Source of the DNA: Photobacterium sp. Ph5
GTDB lineage: Bacteria; Pseudomonadota; Gammaproteobacteria; Enterobacterales; Vibrionaceae
Reading direction: 5' to 3'
Length of the DNA: 64,000 nucleotides
Assembly (NCBI RefSeq): GCF_022129445.1
Contig: NZ_JADQAQ010000015.1
Span: forward strand, 16,383 to 80,382
In this document: positions 52,067 to 61,642 of the stretch, piece by piece
How positions within the stretch are numbered: the first letter of the stretch is position 1
Layout: each line of letters begins with the position of its first letter
Notes under the pieces: generated by a model
What the model saw: the letters and a program-made list of their open reading frames with translations, nothing else
Databases searched by the model: none
Told to the model about the DNA's origin: nothing
Made by a program: the position numbers and the translations under genes

Positions 52067-52471
52067 TTAGTATTCAATCGCACGTGGAAGTTCTTTCGCT
52101 TGTGCAATCCAATCCTCAACACTTTTCAGTGCTGGTAATTGACGTACTAATGATTTTTCTTCGTTTACCTCAGCCATTTTAGCATGCAGGTTATCTGCAT
52201 TACGCTGCGCAAGCTCAGGAACAGTATCAACACCAGAGAATTCAAGTAAGTCAGCATATTGAGTACTAATGCCTTTAACGCGAGATAGATCTGCACGGTT
52301 AATCCACTTTAATATTAACTTACCGCTGATACCTGTCGCTTCAACAATTGCCTTACGACCTGCAGGTTTCTGACCTTTTTCTAATAATTGCTCCATAGTG
52401 TGTACGTCAGCGCCTTCTAATTTTGCTACGTATACTTCACCAATACCTTCAATGGTCGCTAATTTAGTCAT
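52067..52471 (-). CDS. DUF4332 helix-hairpin-helix protein
   Basis: 134 aa from the second of two adjacent ATG codons (GGAG spacing). Two helix-hairpin-helix units are visible: LATIEGIGEVYVAKLEGADVHTMEQLLEKG and LSRVKGISTQYADLLEFSGVDTVPELAQRNADNLHAKM, as in the DUF4332 family related to the HhH of DNA polymerases and topoisomerases. DNA or protein binding is likely, but no role is known. Single gene with its own terminator. Confidence 0.85.
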   Translation of the reverse strand: MTKLATIEGIGEVYVAKLEGADVHTMEQLLEKGQKPAGRKAIVEATGISGKLILKWINRADLSRVKGISTQYADLLEFSGVDTVPELAQRNADNLHAKMAEVNEEKSLVRQLPALKSVEDWIAQAKELPRAIEY

Positions 52472-52582
52472 CATCTGCTCCTAATATTCGATAATTTCTG
52501 TTCTACACGATAATAGACAACAAAAAATTTAAAAACGCGAAAAAATGAAAAAAATAATTTCATTCCCACTTAAACAATAATA

Positions 52583-53992
52583 TTAATATGCCGTTTCACT
52601 CACAAAGCCTTTAAAAATTGTTAAGAAAATAATCTTTAAATCTAAGCCTAAGCTCCAATTTTGCATATAACGGATATCATATTGAATTCGCTTTTCCATC
52701 TTATCGAGCGTATCTGTTTCACCGCGATAACCACTGATTTGTGCAAGCCCTGTAATACCTGGTTTGATTTTATGGCGAATCATATAATTATCTACAAGAA
52801 TTCGATATTCCTCATTATGTGCTACTGCATGAGGACGTGGGCCAACAATCGACATCGTACCCTGTAATACATTGATAAACTGCGGTAATTCATCTAATGA
52901 AGTACGACGAATAAACGCACCAAATTTAGTGACTCGAGGATCGTTTTTAGTCGCCTGTTTCACCACGTCACTATTTTCCATCACCTTCATGGAACGGAAT
53001 TTCCACACTTTAATTTTGTTACCACGAAGACCATAGCGATCTTGCTTAAATAAAATAGGACCAGGAGAGCTCAATTTAACGCCAATCGCAACAACAATAA
53101 GCACAGGCGCAATGAGTAATGTTATGACACTGCCGATAATCAAATCTTCTAAACGCTTAATGAAATCACCAATACCTTCAAAAGGGCTCGCAAAAACACT
53201 TAACGTATCCACATTACCTACACGACAGATTTGAGAAACATTCAAATTATAAGTAAAGAGATCTGGCACAACAAAAGTATCAATAGTTGTATCTGATAAT
53301 TGATGTAAGAAAAAACGTATACGTTCTTTAGCAACCATAGGCAAAGCAACATACACATCATCAATTTCGCCTTGTTTTGCTAAAGAAATAAGATCGTTAA
53401 CTTTTCCCTTGCACTTAGATTTTGTTAAGTAACTAAAGCGCTCTTCACCACGATCATCATAATAGCTAATTTCAAAATTTGTATTTTTGTATTTCTCTAA
53501 TAACGCTTTCTCTATCGCTAAACCTGCTGTTGTCATTCCAAGAATAGCAATACGGCGCGTTTTTTTATGACGCCCGATGTATTTGATCGCATAATAAACA
53601 ACAACACGCGAACTCCAAATAACTAAAAATGACCACATGAACCAAACAAGTCCGATATGACCAATAAAACCATGTACATCTACATGATCAATAAAAGCAA
53701 AGAAAGCAGTTATCGCTAAAACACAAAATTCAACAAGTAAAAAGTTGCCGAGTAAGCGCAGGGTCATTCGTCGAAAGTTAGCACGATTTTCTTTATCGTA
53801 GAATCCAACATAGTGTCCACATGCTATAAAAGTAACACTGACAAAAATACCATACAATAAATCAAACGGTGATGGCTCTTGGGCAAATAATGCAAAAACA
53901 ATAGTAAGGGAGAAATTTATAACTAAAAAGTCAAAAAACTTAATTATAAATGAATAACCATCATCAGCTATTTCAAGAGTTTTTCTTTTCAT
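52583..53992 (-). CDS. Undecaprenyl-phosphate hexose-1-phosphate transferase (WcaJ/PssY type)
   Basis: 469 aa from ATG 53992 (a GTG two codons earlier is possible). Four to five membrane segments fill the first 140 residues. A CoA-binding-like Rossmann domain follows (RRIAILGMTTAGLAIEKALLEKY). Then comes another membrane segment and the bacterial sugar transferase catalytic domain: KRLEDLIIGSVITLLIAPVLI, KVWKFRSM, VTKFGAFIRRTSLDELPQFINVLQGTMSIVGPRPHA and KPGITGLAQISGYRG. The enzyme starts an exopolysaccharide repeat by moving glucose-1-P onto undecaprenyl phosphate. No other polysaccharide genes are next to it, so it is an isolated initiator. Confidence 0.9.
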   Translation of the reverse strand: MKRKTLEIADDGYSFIIKFFDFLVINFSLTIVFALFAQEPSPFDLLYGIFVSVTFIACGHYVGFYDKENRANFRRMTLRLLGNFLLVEFCVLAITAFFAFIDHVDVHGFIGHIGLVWFMWSFLVIWSSRVVVYYAIKYIGRHKKTRRIAILGMTTAGLAIEKALLEKYKNTNFEISYYDDRGEERFSYLTKSKCKGKVNDLISLAKQGEIDDVYVALPMVAKERIRFFLHQLSDTTIDTFVVPDLFTYNLNVSQICRVGNVDTLSVFASPFEGIGDFIKRLEDLIIGSVITLLIAPVLIVVAIGVKLSSPGPILFKQDRYGLRGNKIKVWKFRSMKVMENSDVVKQATKNDPRVTKFGAFIRRTSLDELPQFINVLQGTMSIVGPRPHAVAHNEEYRILVDNYMIRHKIKPGITGLAQISGYRGETDTLDKMEKRIQYDIRYMQNWSLGLDLKIIFLTIFKGFVSETAY

Positions 53993-54173
53993 TAACACGT
54001 CCGCTTTATTCCAATTAGGAATATTAAATATTCTAACAATTACTTACACAAGTATTTTTATTCGTGATAGGAGAGCAATCTCGTATACGCCAAAAAATAA
54101 TACATGAATTATTACTAGTATATACTTTTTATCTGAAATGGCTGATTTTAAATACCAAATTTATGTCAAAAAA

Positions 54174-54202
54174 AAAGCTCAGCATTTATTATGCTGAGCT
54201 TT
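54174..54202 (-). terminator. Terminator of the PHA locus
   Basis: AAAGCTCAGCAT-TTATT-ATGCTGAGCTTT, a perfect 12-bp stem followed on the minus strand by a run of nine T, 16 bp after the phaC stop. Very strong. Confidence 0.92.
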
Positions 54203-54217
54203 ATTCATTCAGGAAAC

Positions 54218-55993
54218 TTATTTAAGTGGTAGTGTTTCTTTTACATATTCACCAGGTGCAGTATAAAGTGCTTTATAATTATCACTTCCAATATCGCGAG
54301 CCGGTACTTTTTCTTTCTTATTAAAATCACCTAACCAAGTATCCCAATGCGTCCACCAAGAACCATCTTGACGTTTTGCATTATCTAACCAAGATTCTGG
54401 GTTTTCATCTTGTTTATCACTTAGCCAAAAACCATATTTATTCTTTTTAGGATGATTAACAATCCCTGCAATATGTCCAGACTCTCCCAGTACAAATGTC
54501 GACTTTCCGCCTAATTGCTGCGCGCCTCGATATGTTCCTTGCCATAAAGCGATATGATCTTCTTGGGTAGAAATAAAGTATGTTGGCACTTTGATTTTAG
54601 ATAAATCAATAAACACACCACCAATTTTTATTCCTTTATTATCGACTAACTTATTATTTAAATAGAACTCACGTAAAATAGTACTATGGCATGCCGCTGT
54701 AACATTCGTACTATCGCCATTCCAATAAAGTAAATCGAAGTCTATTGGGCTATTACCTTTTAAGTAATTATTAACGTAATAATTCCAATAAAGGCTGTTT
54801 TCACGCAATAAGCTAAACGTCACACTCAAAGAGCGGCCATCCATATAACCATTCACATCGTTCTGTGCTTCAATTGCTGATACTAATGGATCATTAATAT
54901 AAGCACCAATTTCACCCGGTTGTGAAAAATCAAGTAACGTTGTAAAGAATGTTGCCGACTTAATTCGATTACGCATACGTTTTGCTGCATAATACGCAAG
55001 TGTTGTTGCTAATAACGTACCACCAATACAGTAACCCGCTGCATTAATTTGTTTTTCGCCAGTAATATCTTCAATAGCATCAACGGCTGGAATAACACCT
55101 TCAAGTACATAATTTGCAAAATCAATATCTCTTTGTGATGCACCCGGATTTCTCCAAGACATCATAAAGACAGTATGCCCTTGCTCTACCAGCCAACGAA
55201 CCATTGAATTATTTTCACGTAAATCAAGAATATAATACTTATTGATAAACGGAGGAACAATTAATAACGGTGTACTATTAACATTTTCAGTTAATGGTTT
55301 GTATTGAATAAGTTCAAATAACTCATTCTTAAATACAACTTCACCATCCGTATTTGCAATATTGACACCCAGTTGGAATGCGTCGCTATTAGTCATGCGA
55401 ATTTTCAAAACATCCGCACTGCTCTGCATGTCTTCTTGCAATAACTCCATCCCTTTAATTAAGTTTTCGCCGTTAGTTTCAACAGTTAACTTAGCCAGTT
55501 CTGGGTTTGTGGTGACAAAATTAGTTGGTGACATTGCGTTAATCGCTTGACGCGAAAAAAAACCTAAACGTTCTTTCGCTTTATCATCGACACCTTCAAT
55601 TGAATCAATAGCTTCACGCATAGTGTCGCTAAAGAGTAAGTAAGATTGCTTTATATAATTGTAAAACGCTTCATTTTCCCATGCAGGATCACAAAAACGC
55701 TTATCATCTTTTGCTGGCTGAATTAACGCTTTCCCACCATCAGTTGATGGCATCGCGATGTTCTGCCAGATTTTTACTTGTTTTTCCCACCAGTCCATCT
55801 GGACTTGAGCAAGTGCTGCTGGCTGTGTTGCTGCTTTTTCAAAAAATTCAGCAGTATCTTCCAGATTAATTTCATTCAGCGCTTTATTTAATGGGGTATT
55901 CATGGCTGCCTTGCCGGAGTCTAACTCCTTCCACCATAGCTGGTTCATATCCTGGAGCTTGGCAAAGTAGTCCGAAAAGAAGTGATTGTTCAT
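54218..55993 (-). CDS. phaC: Class I polyhydroxyalkanoate synthase PhaC
   Basis: 591 aa. The lipase-like box is INAAGYCIGGTLLATTLAYY with nucleophile Cys322. The catalytic Asp lies in STQEDHIALW and the His in VLGESGHIAGIVN. It polymerises (R)-3-hydroxyacyl-CoA (C3-C5) into PHA granules in the cytoplasm. N-terminal 200 residues contain MDWWEKQVKIWQNI typical of class I enzymes. Last gene of phaB-phaA-phasin-phaC. Confidence 0.95.
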   Translation of the reverse strand: MNNHFFSDYFAKLQDMNQLWWKELDSGKAAMNTPLNKALNEINLEDTAEFFEKAATQPAALAQVQMDWWEKQVKIWQNIAMPSTDGGKALIQPAKDDKRFCDPAWENEAFYNYIKQSYLLFSDTMREAIDSIEGVDDKAKERLGFFSRQAINAMSPTNFVTTNPELAKLTVETNGENLIKGMELLQEDMQSSADVLKIRMTNSDAFQLGVNIANTDGEVVFKNELFELIQYKPLTENVNSTPLLIVPPFINKYYILDLRENNSMVRWLVEQGHTVFMMSWRNPGASQRDIDFANYVLEGVIPAVDAIEDITGEKQINAAGYCIGGTLLATTLAYYAAKRMRNRIKSATFFTTLLDFSQPGEIGAYINDPLVSAIEAQNDVNGYMDGRSLSVTFSLLRENSLYWNYYVNNYLKGNSPIDFDLLYWNGDSTNVTAACHSTILREFYLNNKLVDNKGIKIGGVFIDLSKIKVPTYFISTQEDHIALWQGTYRGAQQLGGKSTFVLGESGHIAGIVNHPKKNKYGFWLSDKQDENPESWLDNAKRQDGSWWTHWDTWLGDFNKKEKVPARDIGSDNYKALYTAPGEYVKETLPLK

Positions 55994-56077
55994 AACAAAA
56001 ACCCTGTACTTGGACTAATTCAATCACACTTAACGACCATTTGGCCCAGCATAATTGAGATAAGCTGTAACAAAAAT

Positions 56078-56105
56078 AGTCGCCCTCAAAGACATGAGAG
56101 CGACT
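56078..56105 (-). terminator. Hairpin between phasin and phaC
   Basis: AGTCGCCCTC (56078-56087) pairs with GAGAGCGACT (56096-56105), one G-T. On the minus strand ATTTTTG follows, so it may end a share of transcripts right after the phasin gene, 12 bp past its stop. Confidence 0.65.
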
Positions 56106-56117
56106 AAAAAATAAACC

Positions 56118-56468
56118 TTAAGCTACTGGTGTTGCTTTTTTAACATTGTCAGCAACAAGCTCTTCTACTTCTGTTTTGAATGATTGAGCAACAGCGTTGA
56201 ACTTGTTGCTATCATCAATAAGCTGCTTAGAAAGCTTAGTCAACGTTTCAAGTTGTTGGCTATTGAACGCAGTTAGAGATTGGATATCTTTTACTTCGCT
56301 AACAGCTTTAAGCTGAGACAGACCTAAATCACTGTATGCACGAACTGCTGCAAGTTGTAGCTCAGTTAGCTCTTCAACATTCTTAGTGAATAGTTTGTTG
56401 AACTTAACGTATGGTGCTAGTGATTTTTCAGTTTGCTCAGAGAACGACTTAAACATTTCCGTATACAT
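56118..56468 (-). CDS. phaP: Phasin (PHA granule-associated protein)
   Basis: 116 aa from ATG 56468 (GAGGAAAG ribosome site), giving MYTEMFKSFSEQTEKSLAPYVKFNKLFTKNVEELTELQLAAVRAYSDLGLSQLKAVSEVKDIQSLTAFN. This is the phasin_2 helical pattern. Phasins coat PHA granules and set their number and size. Lies between phaA and phaC; a hairpin after its stop may boost it over phaC. Confidence 0.88.
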   Translation of the reverse strand: MYTEMFKSFSEQTEKSLAPYVKFNKLFTKNVEELTELQLAAVRAYSDLGLSQLKAVSEVKDIQSLTAFNSQQLETLTKLSKQLIDDSNKFNAVAQSFKTEVEELVADNVKKATPVA

Positions 56469-56538
56469 AGATCTTTCCTCATTGATAGTAATAAAGCACT
56501 GCATGTATCCTCATACAGCGCCGATATTTAGATAAAAA

Positions 56539-57744
56539 TTAAACGCGTTTTAGAATAACGGCTGTACCCATACCACCACCTACACATAAGGTCGCAATAC
56601 CGTACTGATCTTCGCGGCGGCGCATTTCATGTAATAAGCTCACTAAAATACGATTACCTGATGCACCTAGTGGATGACCTAGAGCGATAGCTCCGCCATT
56701 GACGTTTGCACGTTCAACGAGATCTTCAACTTTTGAATTCGTTTCTTTTGCTACTTCATAAAGCACACCTAGAGCTTGACCTGCAAAGGCCTCGTTAAAC
56801 TCTAAACGCTCAATTTTATCAATTGATAGTTGTGCTTTATCTAATGCTTTTAGTACTGCTGGTACAGGCCCTAAGCCCATAATTTCAGGAGCAATACCTG
56901 CTTGCGCGTAACTTTCAATTTCAGCAAGTGGCGTAAGGTTGTATTTATTTACAGCCGCTTCTGAAACAACAATAATTGCACTACCGCCATCATTAATACC
57001 TGATGCGTTACCAGCGGTAACAGAACCATCACGTTTAAATGCAGGTCGTAGTTTTGCCAGACCTTCGATTGAAGCATCTTGTTTCGGGTACTCATCGGTA
57101 TCAACAACAACAGTTGCACGACGACCTACCACTTCTACAGGTGTAATTTCATCAACAAATTTGCCTTGCTCAATAGCAGCAACAGCTTTTTGTTGGCTCG
57201 CTAGTGCGAAATTATCTTGCTGTTCACGTGTTAAGCCTACTTTCTCAACAACATTCTCCGCGGTTACACCCATGTGGTAATTATTAAAGGCATCCGTTAA
57301 ACCGTCAGCAATTAATAAATCGCTAAGTTCAAGGTTGCCCATTTTTTGCCCATCACGAATTTTCGATGATGCACAAAAAGGAATTTGAGACATGTTTTCT
57401 GCGCCAGCAGCAACCACGATATCAGCATCACCAGCTTTGATGTGCGCGGCTGCATCCATTACCGCTTTCATACCACTACCACACACCATATTTAATGTGT
57501 ATGCAGGTACTTCATTTGGAATGCCCGCTTTTAAAGCAGCTTGTCGACCCGGTCCCATACCTTGACCAGCACCAACGACATTACCGAAAATCACTTCATC
57601 AATCGCTTCTACTGGCACTGATGTTTCTGCTAACGCGCCTTTAATTGCGGCTGCGCCAAGTTCTGCTGCTGTTACTGATTTTAGTGCGCCGCTAAAACTA
57701 CCAATTGGTGTACGTTTTGCAGCAACAATAAATACCCTAGCCAT
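56539..57744 (-). CDS. phaA: Acetyl-CoA acetyltransferase (beta-ketothiolase) PhaA
   Basis: 401 aa, a little longer than the usual 393. The acyl-enzyme Cys is in LNMVCGSGMKAVMDAA; the second Cys and His are in TLCVGGGMGTAVILKR and ALGHPLGASGNRIL. It condenses two acetyl-CoA to acetoacetyl-CoA, first step of PHB synthesis. Follows phaB after 44 bp. Confidence 0.95.
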   Translation of the reverse strand: MARVFIVAAKRTPIGSFSGALKSVTAAELGAAAIKGALAETSVPVEAIDEVIFGNVVGAGQGMGPGRQAALKAGIPNEVPAYTLNMVCGSGMKAVMDAAAHIKAGDADIVVAAGAENMSQIPFCASSKIRDGQKMGNLELSDLLIADGLTDAFNNYHMGVTAENVVEKVGLTREQQDNFALASQQKAVAAIEQGKFVDEITPVEVVGRRATVVVDTDEYPKQDASIEGLAKLRPAFKRDGSVTAGNASGINDGGSAIIVVSEAAVNKYNLTPLAEIESYAQAGIAPEIMGLGPVPAVLKALDKAQLSIDKIERLEFNEAFAGQALGVLYEVAKETNSKVEDLVERANVNGGAIALGHPLGASGNRILVSLLHEMRRREDQYGIATLCVGGGMGTAVILKRV

Positions 57745-57788
57745 ATTAATTCGCGTCCTTACTTAATAAATTCAATAATCAATCATGC

Positions 57789-58529
57789 TTATTGCATGTA
57801 TAAGCCGCCATTTACTGATAATGTTTCACCAGTAATATAGGCTGCTGCATCACTTGCTAAAAATGTCACCGCTGCTGCTACTTCTTGTGGTAGCGCTAAT
57901 CGACGCATTGGAATTTCAGCTTTAATTGAATCAAGTACTTCAGGTTTAATCGCTTCAACCATTGGTGTACCTGTATAACCCGGAGCAACGGCATTCACAG
58001 TTACGCCAGCACGTGCGCCTTCTGCTGCTAGTGCTTTTGTAAAGCCAATCATGCCAGCTTTCGCTGCTGAATAGTTTGCTTGACCAAACTGACCTTTAAG
58101 TCCATTCACTGATGTAATATTAATAATGCGAGCATTACCTTTCTTACACATTGAATCGAATAAAGGTTGAGTAACATTAAACAGGCTGTTTAAGTTTGTG
58201 TTGATTACTGCATTCCATTGATCAGCAGTCATACGCTTAAACGTTGTATCTTTAGTGATACCAGCGTTATTGACTAGCACATCAATTTGACCTTCTTCTT
58301 GAAGTAATGTTGCTAACGCTTCTTGACAGTAATTTGTATCAGTTACATCTAATGGAAATAGTCGAACAGACTCAGATGAATAATTATTTGCAGCGAACCA
58401 CTCTTTAGCTGCTTTTTCACCCGTTGGGTAATACGTTGCAACTACACGAAAACCTGCATCAACTAATGCTTGAGTGATCGATGAACCAATACCACCTTTA
58501 GCACCTGTAACTAATGCGACTTTACTCAT
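57789..58529 (-). CDS. phaB: NADPH-dependent acetoacetyl-CoA reductase PhaB
   Basis: 246 aa short-chain dehydrogenase. Cofactor motif VTGAKGGIGSSITQAL, NNAG, catalytic Ser in INITSVNGLKGQFGQ and YSAAK. It makes (R)-3-hydroxybutyryl-CoA for phaC. First gene of the locus; AAGGAGCC ribosome site. The large intergenic region upstream holds its promoter. Confidence 0.95.
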   Translation of the reverse strand: MSKVALVTGAKGGIGSSITQALVDAGFRVVATYYPTGEKAAKEWFAANNYSSESVRLFPLDVTDTNYCQEALATLLQEEGQIDVLVNNAGITKDTTFKRMTADQWNAVINTNLNSLFNVTQPLFDSMCKKGNARIINITSVNGLKGQFGQANYSAAKAGMIGFTKALAAEGARAGVTVNAVAPGYTGTPMVEAIKPEVLDSIKAEIPMRRLALPQEVAAAVTFLASDAAAYITGETLSVNGGLYMQ

Positions 58530-59231
58530 TTAAGGCTCCTTCCTTACTTTATCTAATCATTAATACACTTGATAAACTCAAGGTTTGTTTCATAAATCTA
58601 ACAATTCAGCCCTGTGAGCCATATCGGTTCGTTTATTCAACCTGACTTACATATTAGGCTTCATATAATACAGATACATTACAAACCCGTTGCATATTTA
58701 ATATAACAACACAGATGCATATTGATAGCAAGAAAGGAATTAACAAATTTCACTCTATTTGATATTGGCATTAACAAATCAATCAATATAATTAAAACGA
58801 CAAATTGAAATTTAACAATAAGAATGTAAATTCATACCGTATAGCTCTTACCTGAGTTTTTTATTTCACTAAAAAACAGACTGTTAGCAATAATTTTTAT
58901 TCATGCATAAGAATCAATGTTACGAAGTTGTTGCCATTGCGTTTCTTGTTAATTATTTGTGAGTAATATTGTGCATGACTCTTAAAAGAAAGGTGGTTGA
59001 TTGTTTTTTGAGCGCATATATTTCAACCTTTGTTTGCAGTAATTCACAACACAAGGCGACATACATTACTTGATAACTTTTTTTCTGCCCTGATATATGA
59101 AGAGGTGTAAACGTTTTGAATGAATGGTTGATGACTATTCTGATCATTAAAAAACGTGAACTAAAGCCATATTAGATAGTCTCAGCTTATTTACTTAATG
59201 TATTAAGTAAGTCCTAGAGGAAAAATAATTT
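58530..59231. other. 702 bp AT-rich intergenic region between phaB and moxR
   Basis: Divergent promoters must lie here. The only short ORF (58953-59147, minus) has no good ribosome site or recognisable product. A palindrome sits near the moxR end (59192-59209). No RNA gene or riboswitch was recognised. Length is unusual for the window, so an unannotated small RNA or a decayed gene is possible. Confidence 0.5.
59192..59209. promoter_or_regulatory. Perfect palindrome upstream of moxR
   Basis: TACTTAAT-GT-ATTAAGTA, 8-bp arms with 2-base centre, ending 22 bp before the moxR ATG and just before its ribosome site. A repressor bound here would block transcription or translation start. Binding protein unknown. 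Confidence 0.45.
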
Positions 59232-60188
59232 ATGTTAGCGAGTACTTTTCAACGATTAAATCACTACTTACAAAGCCAGGTCATTGGTCAACCTGATTTA
59301 GTGAAACAGTTATTAATTGCTTTACTGGCTGATGGACACATCCTTGTAGAAGGTCCTCCAGGACTGGCAAAAACACGCGCTGTTAAAGTGCTTTCTGATT
59401 GTATTGAAGGTGAATTTCACCGTATTCAGTTTACGCCCGATCTATTACCTGCTGATTTAACAGGTACTGATATTTTTCGTCCTGAAACAGCTGAATTTAT
59501 TTTTCAACCAGGCCCTATCTTCAACTCCTTAATCCTTGCAGATGAGATCAACCGTGCGCCAGCAAAAGTACAGGCTGCAATGCTTGAAGCTATGGCTGAA
59601 AAGCAGATCACCGCTGGTCGAAAAACATACCCATTACCTGAGTTATTCCTCGTAATGGCAACACAAAACCCAATTGAGCAAGAAGGTACTTACCCACTGC
59701 CTGAGGCACAATTAGACCGTTTCCTGTTACAACTTAATGTCGATTATCCAAGTGCTGAAAGTGAATTAGAGATCTTACGTCTAAACCGTGGTGAAGCATT
59801 AGGTATTGAGAAGGCAGAGCCTGTTCATATTAGCCAACATGATATTTTTGCTGCGCGAAAAGAAGTGCTTAACATTCATATGGCAGAAGATGTAGAGCAT
59901 TACATTATTCGTCTCGTCATGGCGACACGCCAATCTGAAAAGTTCAGCTCTCAGCTTAAAGATTGGCTTCAAATGGGTGTTAGCCCACGTGCAACATTAG
60001 CCCTTGATCGTTGTGCTCGAGCTCACGCTTGGCTAAGTGGTCGTGATTTTGTTACACCAGAAGATATCCAAATAATGGCATACCCAGTTTTACGTCATCG
60101 CTTACTACTTAGCTATGAAGCACAAGCTGAAGGTATTGCCGCAGATCGCGTAGTTGAAGAATTGATTTCACAGGTCGCTAGTATATGA
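59232..60188 (+). CDS. MoxR-family AAA+ ATPase
   Basis: 318 aa. Walker A VEGPPGLAKTRAVK, Walker B LILADEINRAPAKVQAAMLEAMAE, sensor 1 ATQNPIEQEGTYPLPEAQLDRF (with Arg finger), sensor 2 GVSPRATLALDRCARA. MoxR proteins act with VWA proteins as metal-insertion or stress chaperones. Stop overlaps the next start by 4 bp (ATGA), so tightly coupled. Confidence 0.94.
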   Translation: MLASTFQRLNHYLQSQVIGQPDLVKQLLIALLADGHILVEGPPGLAKTRAVKVLSDCIEGEFHRIQFTPDLLPADLTGTDIFRPETAEFIFQPGPIFNSLILADEINRAPAKVQAAMLEAMAEKQITAGRKTYPLPELFLVMATQNPIEQEGTYPLPEAQLDRFLLQLNVDYPSAESELEILRLNRGEALGIEKAEPVHISQHDIFAARKEVLNIHMAEDVEHYIIRLVMATRQSEKFSSQLKDWLQMGVSPRATLALDRCARAHAWLSGRDFVTPEDIQIMAYPVLRHRLLLSYEAQAEGIAADRVVEELISQVASI

Positions 60189-61129
60189 GCAAATCACACT
60201 TAACCGTAGCGCTGCCACCCCATAGCGATGGGGTTAATGTGTGTTTGGCTGAGCTACTGCAATATAAGAATCAGGCCGTGCGTTGGTTGCCACCAGCGCA
60301 CAGTATCTGGTCACAATTAAATGGCCTACATCAAAGTCGCCACAAAGGACGTGGGATGAACTTCTCAGAAGTACGTCCCTACCAAGCTGGTGATGATATT
60401 AGAGCTATTGATTGGCGTGTAACCGCACGTACAGGCAAAACACATACCAAACTATTTACGGAAGAACGCGAGCAACCCGTTATGTTGCTGATTGATTTAA
60501 GCCGAAGCATGCAATTCGGTTCACAATTAATGCTGAAATCTGTTCAAGCGGCTCATTTTGCTAGCTTATTAAGCTGGCTTGCTATAAGTGAACAAGATCG
60601 TATAGGGGCAGTCATTTATAACGGTTTGAATGTTAATGAATGTAAGCCAACGGCACGCCAGCAAGGTCCACTTCATATCATCAATAAGCTTATTGAATCA
60701 CAACAGTTAGCATTAAATGCATTAGAACAGCCTCAACAATTTAACTTTTCTGATGCATTAAAACGGTTACACCACCTTTGTTCAAAAGGCAGTGAAATCA
60801 TTATTATCAGTGATTTTAACCAATTATCACTTAATGATAAGCGACGTTTAACACAATTACGTCAGCATAATCGCATTCAGTTTGTTCAAATCCATGATCC
60901 ATTAGAGCAAGGACAAACACAATTTAGAGGCTATGAACACGTTGCCGATAAACAACAATCGGCATGGCTTAATTTTTCATCAAAGAAAACACGTGATTCA
61001 TTAAGTCAGCAGTATCTAACGCATCAAAACTTTGTGGCTGATATCGCGAAATCACTGGCGATCCCTCTACATTATTTATCTGCAGCGGAACCTTTGTTGC
61101 AGCAATTAACAACGCGTCAAAGGAGTTAA
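60185..61129 (+). CDS. DUF58 protein of the MoxR operon
   Basis: 314 aa, no membrane segment. The DUF58 core is GRGMNFSEVRPYQAGDDIRAIDWRVTARTGKTHTKLFTEEREQPVMLLIDLSRSMQFGS, including a VWA-like metal site (DLSRSM). DUF58 proteins accompany MoxR and are proposed adaptors linking the ATPase to Bat membrane proteins. Ends 3 bp before the next gene. Confidence 0.92.
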   Translation: MSKSHLTVALPPHSDGVNVCLAELLQYKNQAVRWLPPAHSIWSQLNGLHQSRHKGRGMNFSEVRPYQAGDDIRAIDWRVTARTGKTHTKLFTEEREQPVMLLIDLSRSMQFGSQLMLKSVQAAHFASLLSWLAISEQDRIGAVIYNGLNVNECKPTARQQGPLHIINKLIESQQLALNALEQPQQFNFSDALKRLHHLCSKGSEIIIISDFNQLSLNDKRRLTQLRQHNRIQFVQIHDPLEQGQTQFRGYEHVADKQQSAWLNFSSKKTRDSLSQQYLTHQNFVADIAKSLAIPLHYLSAAEPLLQQLTTRQRS

Positions 61130-61132
61130 GTA

Positions 61133-61642
61133 ATGGCAACACCAAGCGTTCAGCAACTTCCTTTAGCGGATATACATCTTCCTCAAGCTCCTAGCTTTTG
61201 GCCTTTAGCATGGGGGTGGTGGGTATTATTTGCCGTTGTGATTTTCGCTATTGCAGTAGTAGTCACTCTTATTAGGCGTAAAAAGCATGCTGATGCTGCA
61301 CAAAAAGAAGCATTACAGAAACTTTCGCTAATAACAGAGGAACAAGGGTTACCCGCTCTTAATACATTACTAAAACAAGCCGCGTTAAGTTATTACTCGC
61401 GCACTATTGTTGCACCATTAACAGGTGAGGCATGGTTGGCATTTTTAGATAATCAACTGCCCGTAAAATATAGTGGCTTTTCAGAACTTAAATCGGTGTG
61501 GCTATCAGGTTCATTTTCAAATACACCATTGAGTAGTGATGAGTTTCAACAATGTAAAACAATGGCAAACACATGGCTTAAACATGCTTTGCCGCCGCGA
61601 AAACTACCCAGCATGACGCAAAAGGAGTCTTCAAATGTTTGA
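61133..61642 (+). CDS. DUF4381 membrane protein of the MoxR operon
   Basis: 169 aa with one membrane segment near residues 25-50 (WPLAWGWWVLFAVVIFAIAVVVTLI) and a cytoplasmic helical tail (EALQKLSLITEEQGLPALNTLLKQAALSYYSRTIVAPLTGEAWLAFLD). The N-terminal QLPLADIHLPQAPSFWPLAWGWW is typical of DUF4381. Overlaps the next gene by 8 bp. Confidence 0.88.
   Translation: MATPSVQQLPLADIHLPQAPSFWPLAWGWWVLFAVVIFAIAVVVTLIRRKKHADAAQKEALQKLSLITEEQGLPALNTLLKQAALSYYSRTIVAPLTGEAWLAFLDNQLPVKYSGFSELKSVWLSGSFSNTPLSSDEFQQCKTMANTWLKHALPPRKLPSMTQKESSNV

Noticed and set aside
58953..59147. 64-aa minus-strand ORF in the phaB-moxR gap
   Set aside because: No ribosome site, no recognisable features and AT-driven composition.
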